Shown piece after piece: positions 51,590-60,352 of a stretch of 64,000 bases of DNA. Made by a program: the position numbers and the translations under genes. The DNA is from Variovorax sp. 770b2 (lineage in GTDB: Bacteria > Pseudomonadota > Gammaproteobacteria > Burkholderiales > Burkholderiaceae_C): contig NZ_FOXJ01000008.1 in assembly GCF_900115685.1 (NCBI RefSeq), positions 124,001 to 188,000 of the forward strand. The letters run 5' to 3'. Every line of letters starts with the position of its first letter. Position 1 is the first letter of the stretch. The notes under the pieces are model-generated. The model was not told the DNA's origin. It searched no databases and worked only from the letters and a program-made list of their open reading frames with translations.

Positions 51590-52384
51590 TCACGCAAACG
51601 GGTAGGGCCCGTCCAGCTTTCCGATATGGCTCACATGGCTCACCATGCCTTCTGCCTCGTCCCACAGATGCAGCATGCAACCCGGTCGCCCCAGGTAGGA
51701 CGCGGGCGCCGCATCGGCCGCCAGCTGCAGCGCGATCTCGGTCGTGCTGCTCGGGCACGAACAGACGACGGTGCCCGCCCAGCGTTTGAGCATCGTGCGG
51801 TGCACGTGTCCGCAGAGCACGAGTTCGATGTTGCCGGCGCTTCGCACGATGGCTTCGAGCGGCGCGGTGTCGATGTACCGGTAGCTGTCCATGTACGGAA
51901 TGCCGCTCGCGAAAGGCGGGTGGTGCAGCATCAGCAGCGTGGGCTTCCCGCGGTCGGCTTCGAGCGTGCGCTGCAGCCACGCGAGGCCCTCGGCGTCGAC
52001 GTGTCCGTGATGGAGCCCGGGAACGCACGAGTCGAGCGCGACGATGCGCACCGGGTGCGCGTCGATGCAGTAGTGCAGCGCGCCCGTGGTGGGCAGGTAG
52101 GCGTGGTCCGCGAAGGCGGTGCGGAAATTCTCGCGATGGTCGTGGTTGCCGGGAATGACGAGGTAAGGAATCGAGAGCTTTGCGAGCAGACGGCGGGCTT
52201 GCGCGTATTCCTCGGGGCGGCCCTCATCGACGAGGTCGCCGGTCAGCAGCACCAGGTCGGGTCGCCGGTCGAGCGCGTGCAGGTGCGCGATGGCCTCTTC
52301 GAGCATCCGGTTCGAATCGACCACGCCCTGGTACAGCTGGCCGGCGGGGCGGACATGGGGGTCGGAGATCTGGGCGATGAGCAT
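51590..52384 (-). CDS. Metallophosphoesterase (CpdA-like phosphodiesterase)
   Basis: 264 residues starting at ATG 52384 (MLIAQISDPHVRPAGQLY). Calcineurin-type motifs: ISDPH, LLTGDLVDEG, VIPGNHDH, MLHHPPF and CGHVHR. This set and length match CpdA-type class III cyclic-nucleotide phosphodiesterases, though glycerophosphodiester activity is also possible. The upstream TTG 52414 is unlikely. Confidence 0.83.
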   Translation of the reverse strand: MLIAQISDPHVRPAGQLYQGVVDSNRMLEEAIAHLHALDRRPDLVLLTGDLVDEGRPEEYAQARRLLAKLSIPYLVIPGNHDHRENFRTAFADHAYLPTTGALHYCIDAHPVRIVALDSCVPGLHHGHVDAEGLAWLQRTLEADRGKPTLLMLHHPPFASGIPYMDSYRYIDTAPLEAIVRSAGNIELVLCGHVHRTMLKRWAGTVVCSCPSSTTEIALQLAADAAPASYLGRPGCMLHLWDEAEGMVSHVSHIGKLDGPYPFA

Positions 52385-52448
52385 GGGACGGAGTTTCGTG
52401 GTTTCTCCAACCAAGCAGGATTCGTTCCCCCTACCGATGTCTTGCCGA

Positions 52449-53120
52449 TCAGATGCCGATGAATTCGGCCACCTCGCCCAGCGGTGCGCGCTCGGTGATC
52501 AGCGCATCGATCGCCTTGCTCCGGTCCGCATACCCGATGGCCATGCCCGTGAACAGCATCCGCTCGGGCGGCAGTTCGATGAACTGTCCGATGGTCTGCG
52601 GATAGATCGCCCAGCATTCCTGCGGGCAGCTGTCCAGGCCTTCGGCACGCAGCAGCAGCATCACGCTCTGCAGCACCATGCCCAGGTCGGACCACTGCGG
52701 CGGACCCATGCGGCGGTCCACCGTACAGAACAGCGCGAGCGGCGCGCCGAAGAACTGGTAGTTGCGCGCGAACCATGCGCGCCGCGCGGCCTTGTCCTCG
52801 CGCGGGATTCCCAGGCGCGCATACATCGCCTCGCCGACCGCGAAGCGGCGGTCGCGGTAGGGCGCGACGAGCTCGCGCGGGTAGATGTCGTACTCGCTGC
52901 CTTCGCCGGTCGGCGCTTCGTGCACGCGGGTGCGCATGAGTGCCTTGAGTTCATCGAGCCGCTCTCCGCCCACCACGTGCAGGTGCCAGGGCTGCAGGTT
53001 GCCGCCCGATGGCGCGCGCAATGCTTCCTGCAGCACGCGGCGGATGACGTCGGGCGCGACGGGGCGGTCGAGAAACTCGCGCACCGATCGGCGGCTCGCA
53101 ACGGCTTCGTACACGTTCAT
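52449..53120 (-). CDS. Nitroreductase-family flavoprotein
   Basis: 223 residues. The FMN-binding start ASRRSVREF, APSGGNLQPWHLHVV and the C-terminal FTGMAIGYAD are family motifs. It reduces nitro or quinone compounds with NAD(P)H, or acts on an unknown enone. It is divergent from the acyl-CoA ligase at 53298 and shares with it the region holding operator candidate site 4. Confidence 0.87.
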   Translation of the reverse strand: MNVYEAVASRRSVREFLDRPVAPDVIRRVLQEALRAPSGGNLQPWHLHVVGGERLDELKALMRTRVHEAPTGEGSEYDIYPRELVAPYRDRRFAVGEAMYARLGIPREDKAARRAWFARNYQFFGAPLALFCTVDRRMGPPQWSDLGMVLQSVMLLLRAEGLDSCPQECWAIYPQTIGQFIELPPERMLFTGMAIGYADRSKAIDALITERAPLGEVAEFIGI

Positions 53121-53202
53121 GCTTTGGCTTTCATTCGGGAAGAGAGCGGGAATGGATTCATCTTGAATGAGGCCGATGCTAGGGACAACCCCGGGGTGCT
53201 CA

Positions 53203-53220
53203 ATCGTCCGTTCCGACGAT
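53203..53220. promoter_or_regulatory. Palindromic operator candidate, site 4 (perfect)
   Basis: ATCGTC-cgttcc-GACGAT is a perfect inverted repeat of the 6-nt half site, 77 nt before the ligase at 53298 and 82 nt before the divergent nitroreductase. It is the best match among the four sites. Confidence 0.6.
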
Positions 53221-53297
53221 GTGGCGTGCAGGGGCTCCTGCCTACGATGCAGCCGGCCGCGGCATGAGATTTCCCCCGGCGCACAGGAGACAAGAAC

Positions 53298-54938
53298 ATG
53301 TTCGGATTGATGCAAGACCGCCCGCTGTTGATCTCTTCGCTGATCGACCATGCGGCCACCTTCCACCCGCGCGCCGAGATCGTCGGGCGCACGGTGGAGG
53401 GGCCTGTTCATCGCACCAACTACGGGGAGGTGCAGCGCCGCTCGAAGCAGGTGGCCAACGCGATGAAGGTGCTGGGCATCGAGCCGGGCGACCGTGTCGG
53501 CACGCTCGCATGGAACACGTACCGCCACCTCGCGCTGTACTACGGCGTCTCCGGCTCGGGTGCCGTGCTGCACACGGTGAACCCGCGGCTCTTTCCGGAG
53601 CAGATCGACTACATCGTCAACCATGCGGAAGACAAGGTGCTGTTCTTCGACACCACCTTCGCGCCGCTGGTCGAGAAGCTCGCGCCGCACCTGAAGACCG
53701 TGCGCGCCTTCATCGCGATGACCGACCGCGCGCACATGCCCGCCATCGACGTGCCCAACCTGCTGTGCTACGACGAACTGGTCGGTGCGCAGAGCGAGCA
53801 CTTCACCTGGCCCGAGTTCGACGAGCGCACCGCCTCGTCGCTTTGCTACACCTCGGGCACCACGGGCAACCCCAAGGGCGTCTTGTATTCGCACCGCTCC
53901 ACCGTGCTGCATTCGTTGATGGAGTGCGCGCCCGACACCTTCGGCGTCAACTCGCAGATGACGCTGCTGCTCGCGGTGCCGATGTTCCACGCCAACGCGT
54001 GGGGCATGCCGTATGCGGCGGCCATGACCGGCATGAAGCTGGTGATGCCCGGCCCGCACATGGACCCGCAGAGCCTGTACGAGCTGATGCGCGACGAGAA
54101 AGTCGGCTTCTCGCAGGCCGTGCCGACCATCTGGCTCATGCTGTTCCAGTACTTCGACGCGCACCCTGAGATCGACACGCACGCCATCGGCTTGAAGCGC
54201 ATCGGCGTGGGCGGCGCGGCCACGCCGCGCGCCATGATCGAGCGCTTCGAGCGCGACTTCGACGCCGACTTCGTGCAGGGCTGGGGCATGACCGAGACCA
54301 GCCCCATCGGCGTGATCGGCAACCTGTTGCCCAAGCACCGCGCGCTATCGAAGCAGGAGCAGACCACGGTGAAGATGAAGCAGGGCCGGGGCGTCTGGGG
54401 CGTGGAGATCAAGATCGTCGGCGAGGACGGCCGGCGCCTCGCGCACGACGGCCAGGCCTTCGGCCACCTGCACGTGCGCGGGCCGTGGATCGCGAGCGGC
54501 TACTTCAAGGGCGAGGGCGGCAGCGTGCTCGATGCCGAAGGCTTCTTTCCGACGGGCGACGTCGCCACCATCGACGAAGACGGCTATGTGCAACTGGTCG
54601 ACCGCGCGAAGGACGTCATCAAGTCGGGCGGCGAGTGGATCTCGTCCATCGACCTGGAGAACGCTGCGAGCGCGCACCCGGCCGTGGCGGAGGCCGCGGT
54701 CATCGGCATCGCGCATCCGAAGTGGCAGGAGCGGCCGCTGCTCATCGTGGTCAAGCGCGCAGACACGGAGGTCACGGGCGAGGAACTGCTCACTTTTCTT
54801 TCGACGCGCGTGGCGAAGTGGTGGCTGCCCGAGGACGTGGCTTTCGTCGACAGCCTGCCGCATACAGCCACCGGCAAGCTGCTGAAGACGAAGCTGCGGG
54901 AAATGTTCAAGGGATATGTCGCGGCGAAGTCAGTTTGA
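53298..54938 (+). CDS. AMP-forming fatty-acyl-CoA ligase
   Basis: 546 residues with AGGAGA upstream. The P-loop is CYTSGTTGNPKGVLYSH, the adenylation motif GWGMTETSPIG, the hinge TGDVATIDEDGYVQLVDR and the catalytic Lys is in ATGKLLKTKLRE. It resembles long/medium-chain or 3-methylthiopropionyl-CoA ligase types. The shared palindrome links it to the ACAD, racemase and SDR-thiolase units 8-20 kb away as the activation step of the same acid catabolism. Confidence 0.9.
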   Translation: MFGLMQDRPLLISSLIDHAATFHPRAEIVGRTVEGPVHRTNYGEVQRRSKQVANAMKVLGIEPGDRVGTLAWNTYRHLALYYGVSGSGAVLHTVNPRLFPEQIDYIVNHAEDKVLFFDTTFAPLVEKLAPHLKTVRAFIAMTDRAHMPAIDVPNLLCYDELVGAQSEHFTWPEFDERTASSLCYTSGTTGNPKGVLYSHRSTVLHSLMECAPDTFGVNSQMTLLLAVPMFHANAWGMPYAAAMTGMKLVMPGPHMDPQSLYELMRDEKVGFSQAVPTIWLMLFQYFDAHPEIDTHAIGLKRIGVGGAATPRAMIERFERDFDADFVQGWGMTETSPIGVIGNLLPKHRALSKQEQTTVKMKQGRGVWGVEIKIVGEDGRRLAHDGQAFGHLHVRGPWIASGYFKGEGGSVLDAEGFFPTGDVATIDEDGYVQLVDRAKDVIKSGGEWISSIDLENAASAHPAVAEAAVIGIAHPKWQERPLLIVVKRADTEVTGEELLTFLSTRVAKWWLPEDVAFVDSLPHTATGKLLKTKLREMFKGYVAAKSV

Positions 54939-55200
54939 TGACTTGTTCGATTTTTCTGTGGACAACTCTGTGGGTTGCCGGAGGAGGGCGGGCTTCAAAG
55001 CGAGCATTGACGGGGCTTCCCACCACGTTGCCTGTTGAATGAGCAGCCCTCCGGCCGGCAGGGAAACCGTGCGACGCAAACTGGTGCGTCCGCGGCCGGC
55101 ATAGGGGGAAATCCTCAGCAGATTTCCTGTGCGATGCGCGGCGGTCTTGGGTAACATCGCCGGCGCTTTTTTCGCGCACGGCGATCTTCATGCGTGCCGC
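54939..55200. other. Intergenic region without a supported gene
   Basis: 262 nt between the ligase and the convergent PCuAC gene. It contains TGTGGACAACTCTGTGG (a single DnaA-box-like TGTGGACAA, 54958-54966) and a GACGCA / TGCGTC inverted repeat (55073-55090). A 94-codon minus-strand frame here (54907-55191) lacks family features and is rejected. Confidence 0.4.
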
Positions 55201-55683
55201 TCAGTGCTTGTGCTCGCCGTGCTCGCCGTGCGCGGCGGGCTTGGCTGCTGCGTTGAGTGCGCGCACCGGCGCCTTCACCTCGACGGTTTCGCGCTTGCCG
55301 TCCTGGCCTTCGAACACCAGCGTGAGCGGTACCGTGTCGCCTTCCTTCACTTGCTGCTTGAGGTCCAGCAGCATCACGTGATAGCCGCCGGGCCTGAGCT
55401 CGACCGTCTTGCCCGCGGGCAGCGCGACCGAGGGCACCTGCCGCATGCGCATCACGCCGTCCTGCATGGCCATCTCGTGCACTTCGCCGACCGGCGTGAC
55501 GGGCGAGCTGGCCGAGATGAGCTTGGTGTCCTTCGCGGCGCTGATCTGCATGAACGCGCCGGTGGCCTGCTGCTGCGGCACGGTCGCGCGGACCCACGCC
55601 TCCTTGACGGTGACCTGCGCGTGGGCGGTGGCCACGAGGAACGAAGCGGCGGAGAGGGCGAGGATGCGTGCGATGGGTGTCAT
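55201..55683 (-). CDS. PCu(A)C periplasmic copper chaperone
   Basis: 160 residues. A signal peptide ends near ATAHAQ. The Cu(I) site motif is present: His69 and Met71, Met80, then His102 and Met104 (VHEM ... GGYHVM), matching the H-M-x10-M-x21-HxM pattern. A His/Glu-rich tail (HGEHGEHKH) may bind extra copper. It delivers Cu(I) to the CuA or CuB site of cytochrome oxidase together with Sco, which is encoded directly upstream. Confidence 0.92.
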   Translation of the reverse strand: MTPIARILALSAASFLVATAHAQVTVKEAWVRATVPQQQATGAFMQISAAKDTKLISASSPVTPVGEVHEMAMQDGVMRMRQVPSVALPAGKTVELRPGGYHVMLLDLKQQVKEGDTVPLTLVFEGQDGKRETVEVKAPVRALNAAAKPAAHGEHGEHKH

Positions 55684-55741
55684 GAGAGGAATCTCCTGGA
55701 ATGAGTGGGATGGAATGGAATGAAATGAATTGGATCGAGGC

Positions 55742-56362
55742 TCAGGCGGTCGTCTCGAGAATCCTGCGCAGGTCTTCGGCGCACTCCGGCGCGCCCTGCT
55801 CGTGGCGCAGCACCAGCCGGATCTTTCCTTCCGGGTCGTACACATAGCTGAAGGCCGAATGGTCCATCGTGTACGAAGAACCGGTGGGCACTTTCTTGTA
55901 GTAGGCCTTGAAGGCCTTGGCCGTCTCGCTGGTCTTTTGCAGGTCGCCGTAGAGCCCGATGAAGCTCGGATCGAAGGCCTGCGTGTAGGCCTTCAGAACC
56001 ACGGGCGTGTCGCGCTCCGGATCGACGGTGACGAAGATCACCTGCAGGCGCGCGCCGTCGGCGCCGAGCATGTGGCGGATCTCGGCGGCGCGCAGCAGCG
56101 CGGTGGGACAGACATCGGGGCATTGCGTGAAGCCGAAGAACAGCATCACGGCCTTGCCCTTGAAGTCGACCACGGTGCGTTCATGACCATCGGGGTCGGT
56201 GAGACGGAAATCCTGCGCGTAGTTGGCGCCGGTGATGTCGATGCCGTTGAAGCGCGCGGGCAGTGCCTTGTCGCAAGCGGCGAGCGACAGCGCGGCGAGG
56301 CCGCCGCCGGCGATGAGCAGATGCCGTCGTGAAAATTCTGGAGGTCGTCGTGTCGTGTGCAT
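55742..56362 (-). CDS. SCO1/SenC copper chaperone, lipoprotein
   Basis: 206 residues. The lipobox is SLAAC (Cys30). The thioredoxin-like core has copper ligands Cys81 and Cys85 in CPDVCP and His168 in TMDHSAF. It metallates or reduces the CuA site of cytochrome c oxidase. The order DUF2946-sco-PCuAC on the minus strand forms a copper-delivery operon. Confidence 0.93.
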   Translation of the reverse strand: MHTTRRPPEFSRRHLLIAGGGLAALSLAACDKALPARFNGIDITGANYAQDFRLTDPDGHERTVVDFKGKAVMLFFGFTQCPDVCPTALLRAAEIRHMLGADGARLQVIFVTVDPERDTPVVLKAYTQAFDPSFIGLYGDLQKTSETAKAFKAYYKKVPTGSSYTMDHSAFSYVYDPEGKIRLVLRHEQGAPECAEDLRRILETTA

Positions 56363-56472
56363 GAAAGCTCTCTCTGGCGCGCCCGCGCGAACGCGGACGC
56401 ATGAATGGCTGGAATGCGCGATGCGGCAGCCGCCATCGAGGCGGCATCACATGCGCAGGAACCGGAGGCGAA

Positions 56473-56874
56473 TCAGGAGAGCGAGGGCGGCCCGCGCGCC
56501 GGCGGTGGCGCTGCGGTGAGGGCGGCGATGTGCGAATGCGCGCGTGGCGCGGCCGCATGGACCGCAGGGGCGACCGAGGGCGGCGAGACGTCGCGCGTTG
56601 CGGGCGGTGCGCCGCCGAGCATGCACAGGGGGCAGTCGAGGTGGCCGGTGCCCAGTTCGTGCGCGCCGTCGTCGGTGTGCACGATGGCCTTGACCGAACC
56701 GCTGGCCGAGCAGACCAGTTCCATCGACACCGGATGCACCATCGGCGAGGCGATGGCCGCGCCAAGCGAGAGCGCGAACCACAGCAAGGCCCATCGGATC
56801 AGCGGCACGCCCGGACGCCGCAAGACCGCAGGGGCTGCGTGCCTGTTCGGTGGTGCGTGCAAGGGCGTGGGCAT
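56473..56874 (-). CDS. DUF2946-like membrane protein
   Basis: 133 residues. One N-terminal hydrophobic segment (WALLWFALSLGAAIASPMV) leads to a periplasmic part with the motif HLDCPLCMLG, characteristic of DUF2946 proteins that accompany copper genes. A Pro/Ala-rich C-terminus follows. It may participate in copper handling with the downstream Sco and PCuAC proteins. The family function is not established. Confidence 0.75.
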   Translation of the reverse strand: MPTPLHAPPNRHAAPAVLRRPGVPLIRWALLWFALSLGAAIASPMVHPVSMELVCSASGSVKAIVHTDDGAHELGTGHLDCPLCMLGGAPPATRDVSPPSVAPAVHAAAPRAHSHIAALTAAPPPARGPPSLS

Positions 56875-56945
56875 CGCCGGCGATTATCGGCGACGTGCGC
56901 GGCAGGGCATCTGCCTGCACTTCGCGAGGCATGAGGGCTTTGCTT

Positions 56946-57389
56946 ATGCTCGCCGGCATGCATCAACTTCGAATCTCCACCGCGATCGAGGACCTGGACG
57001 TGGCGCTCATCCATCGCTTCCTGTCGGAAGAGTCGGCGTGGGCGCGGGAGATCCCGATCGAGACCGTGCGCACGTCCATCCGCAATTCGCTGAACTTCGG
57101 CGGCTTCCTCGGCGATTCGCAGGTGGCGTTCGCGAGGGTCGTCTCCGACCACGCGACGTTCGCCTACCTCGTCGATGTGTTCGTGCTGAAGGCGCATCGC
57201 GGCAACGGGTACAGCGCGGCGCTGGTCGCGGCGGTCATGGCCCACCCGCAGCTGCAGGGGCTGCGGCGCTTCATGCTGGCGACCGGCGACGCGCACGGGC
57301 TCTATGCGAAGTTCGGCTTCACGCCGCCGTCGCGGCCGCAGACGTTGATGGAGAAGTACGTGCCGGATGTCTACGCGCGCGTGCCCTGA
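56946..57389 (+). CDS. GNAT-family N-acetyltransferase
   Basis: 147 residues if started at ATG 56946, which has GAGGG 8 nt upstream; ATG 56958 (MHQLRISTAIEDLD) is the alternative. The acetyl-CoA pyrophosphate loop is KAHRGNGYSAALV and the C-terminal strand reads LYAKFGFTPP. It transfers acetyl to an unknown amine. It is divergent from the copper operon, with the start regions partly overlapping. Confidence 0.83.
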   Translation: MLAGMHQLRISTAIEDLDVALIHRFLSEESAWAREIPIETVRTSIRNSLNFGGFLGDSQVAFARVVSDHATFAYLVDVFVLKAHRGNGYSAALVAAVMAHPQLQGLRRFMLATGDAHGLYAKFGFTPPSRPQTLMEKYVPDVYARVP

Positions 57390-57533
57390 ACGTGGCAGAG
57401 CCTGAAGCAGCAGGGGCTGTAGCGCCTTCGTCACTCGCATCGCGGTAGGCCGCGCGCAAGAAGTTCGACGCCCCGCATCTCTGGTCAAGAATCCTGACAG
57501 CCGCGGGCCTGGCGATGTGGTCACAATGCCGGC

Positions 57534-57974
57534 ATGCCCAATATTGCATCCATCCTCAAAGCCGAGATCTCACGCGTTGCCAGGAAAGAAGTTCGCGCGG
57601 AAATCGACATCCTCAAGAAAGCCTCCGCGCACCATCGCGCCTCGATTGCCGCATTGCGCCGGCAGGTGAGTGCATTGGAGAAGGAACTGCGACGCGCCGC
57701 CAAGGGGTCCACGCGGCGTGTGCCCGTCGATGATGCCGATGGCGCGGACGAGTCGGGCCCGAAGCGGCGATTCAGCGCGACGCGCCTGGCTTCGCACCGC
57801 GGCAAGCTCGGTCTCTCGGCCGCGTCATACGGAAAACTCGTGGGTGTGTCGGGTCAGACGATCTACCACTGGGAGCAGGGCAAGGCCCGGCCGCGTGCGG
57901 CGCAGTTGCAAAGGCTTGCCGCTGCGAGAGACCTGAGCAAGCAGGAAGTGGCTGAGCGGTTGGGCGCCGAATAG
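57534..57974 (+). CDS. XRE-type helix-turn-helix protein with N-terminal coiled coil
   Basis: 146 residues. Residues about 1-60 are a charged coiled coil (RKEVRAEIDILKK, LRRQVSALEKELRR). A basic linker leads to an XRE HTH (about 85-140: LGLSAASYGKLVGVSGQTIYHW, then EQGKARPR). It is probably a DNA-binding regulator or antitoxin-like protein; no toxin gene is adjacent. A 144-nt gap without recognised elements precedes it. Confidence 0.78.
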   Translation: MPNIASILKAEISRVARKEVRAEIDILKKASAHHRASIAALRRQVSALEKELRRAAKGSTRRVPVDDADGADESGPKRRFSATRLASHRGKLGLSAASYGKLVGVSGQTIYHWEQGKARPRAAQLQRLAAARDLSKQEVAERLGAE

Positions 57975-58018
57975 ACGCATCGACCGCGGGCTGGCTGCCT
58001 ATCGCTCTACCAAGGTTT

Positions 58019-58240
58019 TCACCAAGGCTTCCACCAAGGCCGCGCGGGTTGCCAGTCGGCCAGCGGACGGGTGTCCAGGTCATGGTTCGCAATCGGCGCT
58101 TCGCCGCGTAACCGCCGTACCTCCACCTCGAGCGCATGGGCGATGCCTCGCGCCTCCCGATCGCCTCGAAGCGCGCGCCGTCGCCACTCGGCCGCCTGGG
58201 CTGCCAAGCCGTGTAGGTCCGGGTTTTCCATTTCGAGCAT
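58019..58240 (-). CDS. Small hypothetical protein
   Basis: 73 residues from ATG 58240, or 70 from ATG 58231. Arg- and Ala-rich amphipathic helices (LHGLAAQAAEWRRRALRGDRE, cut by charged turns) and a Trp-rich end (WQPARPWWKPW). No family recognised. The reading frame is coding-like but short, and no clear Shine-Dalgarno is visible. Convergent with the XRE gene. Confidence 0.5.
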   Translation of the reverse strand: MLEMENPDLHGLAAQAAEWRRRALRGDREARGIAHALEVEVRRLRGEAPIANHDLDTRPLADWQPARPWWKPW

Positions 58241-58439
58241 GGGATGGATTTTTCATTTCCTCTTGCGAACGCCTGTAGGCAAAAGGAGTAAGCCTCTGTA
58301 CGAACAGATACAGATCGCTTTGCGCCGGCATCGGCCGCCGCTCGAATGCCGAGCGCGGTTGGCAGGATCTACGGTTTCTCGGTCCTTGTGATGCACCGTG
58401 GATGTTCGTAGGCTCACGGTTTCGAAAAGGAAGAAAACC

Positions 58440-58886
58440 ATGAGCACCAACACGGTCAGACTGCATCGCGTCCTCGCCGCAAAGCCCGAAAAGATCTATC
58501 GCGCATTTCTCGATGCCGACGCCAAGGCGCGCTGGCTGCCGCCGAACGGCTTCACCGGCAGGGTCCACGAGATGGACGCCAGGGTGGGCGGCAAGTACAA
58601 GATGTCGTTCACCAACTTCACCACGGGCAAGAGCCACTCGTTCGGTGGTGAATACGTCGAGCTCGTGCCGAATCAACTGCTGCGCTACACCGACGTTTTC
58701 GACGATCCCAACCTGCCCGGGAAAATCCAGGTGACCGTCACGTTGAAGCAGGTGTCGGTCGGCACCGAACTGAGCATCGTCCAGGAAGGGCTGCCCGAGG
58801 TGATTCCCGTGGAAGCCTGCTACCTCGGCTGGCAGGAGTCGCTGCGCAACCTGGCCAGGCTGGTCGAGCCGGAGATCAACGAGTAG
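58440..58886 (+). CDS. SRPBCC/AHSA1-like domain protein
   Basis: 148 residues starting at ATG 58440, with AAGGAAG upstream. The pattern LHRVLAAKPEKIYRAFLDADAKARWLPP and the ending CYLGWQESLRNLARLVEPEI is typical of the AHSA1/SRPBCC hydrophobic-ligand fold. A conserved LRYTDVFDDPNLPGK loop is present. The ligand is unknown. Upstream 58241-58439 has no recognisable gene. Confidence 0.83.
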   Translation: MSTNTVRLHRVLAAKPEKIYRAFLDADAKARWLPPNGFTGRVHEMDARVGGKYKMSFTNFTTGKSHSFGGEYVELVPNQLLRYTDVFDDPNLPGKIQVTVTLKQVSVGTELSIVQEGLPEVIPVEACYLGWQESLRNLARLVEPEINE

Positions 58887-58907
58887 CAGTCGTCGGAGGC
58901 GGCGGTC

Positions 58908-60125
58908 TCAGAGCGCAAGCAGCCATCCGGTGACTGCAGCCAACGCGACGACCAGCACCGGCGACAGGCGCGCGTAGACCAACAGCCCGAATGCCGCCAG
59001 TGCCAATCCGAAATCGGCGGGCGAGTGGATGGCGCTCGTCCACACCGGATCGTAGAGCGCCGCCAGCAGGACGCCGACGACCGCGGCATTGACGCCGGCC
59101 ATCGCGCGCTGCACGCCGCCGCGTTGGCGTAGGGTCTCCCAGAAAGGCAGTGCGCCGATCACCAGCAACGCGGCCGGAAGAAAGATGGCCAGCAGCAACG
59201 CCAGGCCGCCCAGCCAGCCGCCGAACGGGCCGGACATGACGGCGCCAAGGAAGGCCGCGAATGTGAACAAAGGGCCCGGCACCGCCTGGGCGGCGCCGTA
59301 GCCCGCCAGGAAGACATCGTTGGAGACCAGGCCGCCGGGCACCACGCCGGCTTGCAGCAGGGGAAGCACGACGTGCCCGCCGCCGAAGACCAGGGCGCCT
59401 GCCTTGTAGAACCCGGCGGCGACGGACAGCGCCGGTGAATGCATCGCCGCGGCCAGCAACGGCAATGCTGCGAGCAGAACGACGAAGAGGCCCAGCAGGG
59501 CCGCGCCGGTCGCCTTGCTCACGCCGTAGTCGCGGTGCTGTGCGGCGGGGAGGTGGCCGAGTTTCAGCGCCCACCGCCCCACCAGGCCGCCGGCGGCGAT
59601 GGCTGCGATCTGTCCCATCGCCGTGGGAACCGCGAGCACCAGCAGGGCGGTGGCGATGGCCACGCCTGCACGCAGGCGATCGGGGCACAAGGACCTGGCC
59701 ATGCCCCATACCGCCTGAGCGACGACGGCAACCGCGACCACCTTCAAGCCATGGACGGCGCCCGATTCGGAGAGGGCGGCCCATCGCGTGACACCGGCCG
59801 CAAAGAGGATGAGCGCTGCCGCCGAAGGCAGCGTGAAGCCGATCCACGCCGCCGTCGCGCCACCCCAGCCCGCGCGCCCGAGGCCCAGCGCGATGCCGAC
59901 CTGGCTGCTCGCGGGGCCGGGCAGGAACTGGCACAGCGCGACCAGGTCCGAATAGCTCTTGTCGTCCAGCCATCCGCGGCGCTCGACGAACTCCGCGCGG
60001 AAGTAGCCGAGGTGCGCGACCGGTCCGCCGAAAGACGTGAGGCCGAGCTTGAGGAATGCGAGGAAGACTTCGAGCACCGTGCCGCGTGAACGGTGTTCCG
60101 GTTCGGGTTGCTGCGGCAGGTTCAT
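58908..60125 (-). CDS. chrA: Chromate transporter ChrA family
   Basis: 405 residues, a long-chain ChrA with two homologous CHR domains: FLKLGLTSFGGPVAHLGYF with LCQFLPGPASSQ in the first, and FGGGHVVLPLL with AAQAVPGPLFTFAAFLG in the second. About 12 transmembrane segments. The family exports chromate, or sulfate-like oxyanions, by proton motive force. No chrB regulator is adjacent. Confidence 0.92.
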   Translation of the reverse strand: MNLPQQPEPEHRSRGTVLEVFLAFLKLGLTSFGGPVAHLGYFRAEFVERRGWLDDKSYSDLVALCQFLPGPASSQVGIALGLGRAGWGGATAAWIGFTLPSAAALILFAAGVTRWAALSESGAVHGLKVVAVAVVAQAVWGMARSLCPDRLRAGVAIATALLVLAVPTAMGQIAAIAAGGLVGRWALKLGHLPAAQHRDYGVSKATGAALLGLFVVLLAALPLLAAAMHSPALSVAAGFYKAGALVFGGGHVVLPLLQAGVVPGGLVSNDVFLAGYGAAQAVPGPLFTFAAFLGAVMSGPFGGWLGGLALLLAIFLPAALLVIGALPFWETLRQRGGVQRAMAGVNAAVVGVLLAALYDPVWTSAIHSPADFGLALAAFGLLVYARLSPVLVVALAAVTGWLLAL

Positions 60126-60153
60126 GAGGGCGGGGTCTTGGGCAAGACCAGAC

Positions 60154-60189
60154 GAAAAAAAGCCCTAAGTAGTTGATCTACCTAGGGCT
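60154..60189 (-). terminator. Terminator downstream of tRNA-Met
   Basis: Arms AGCCCTAAGTAG / CTACCTAGGGCT (one mismatch) flank TTGAT. On the minus strand seven T residues follow (60154-60160). It lies about 34 nt after the tRNA 3' end. The plus-strand side has TTTT as well, so it may also act in reverse. Confidence 0.8.
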
Positions 60190-60222
60190 TTTGACTTTAG
60201 CGGAGAACCGCTGCAGCAGTGT

Positions 60223-60299
60223 TGGTGGCTCTTCACGGATTCGAACCGCGGACCTGTGGATTATGATTCCATCGCTCTAACCGACTGAGCTAAAGAGCC
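60223..60299 (-). tRNA. tRNA-Met (anticodon CAU, elongator type)
   Basis: 77 nt including an encoded CCA end. The 7-bp acceptor stem is GGCTCTT / AAGAGCC, the D-arm is GCTC/GAGC, the anticodon loop ATCATAA (CAU at 60263-60265 on the complement) and the T-arm CGCGG-TTCGAAT-CCGTG. The acceptor stem starts with a G-C pair, so it is elongator and not initiator. The first anticodon-stem pair (27-43) reads A and C, a mismatch. The terminator follows at 60154-60189. Confidence 0.95.
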
Positions 60300-60352
60300 G
60301 TTTCAGCGTTTTGCGCTGAGCCCAAAATTATAGCCCAGTCCGCCGGCCCCTT

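Noticed and set aside
54958..54966. DnaA-box-like TGTGGACAA suggesting an origin
   Set aside because: A single imperfect box without a cluster, AT-rich unwinding element, dnaA or dnaN is not an origin.
54907..55191. 94-codon minus-strand frame after the acyl-CoA ligase
   Set aside because: It overlaps the ligase 3' end, has mixed composition, no Shine-Dalgarno and no recognisable family.
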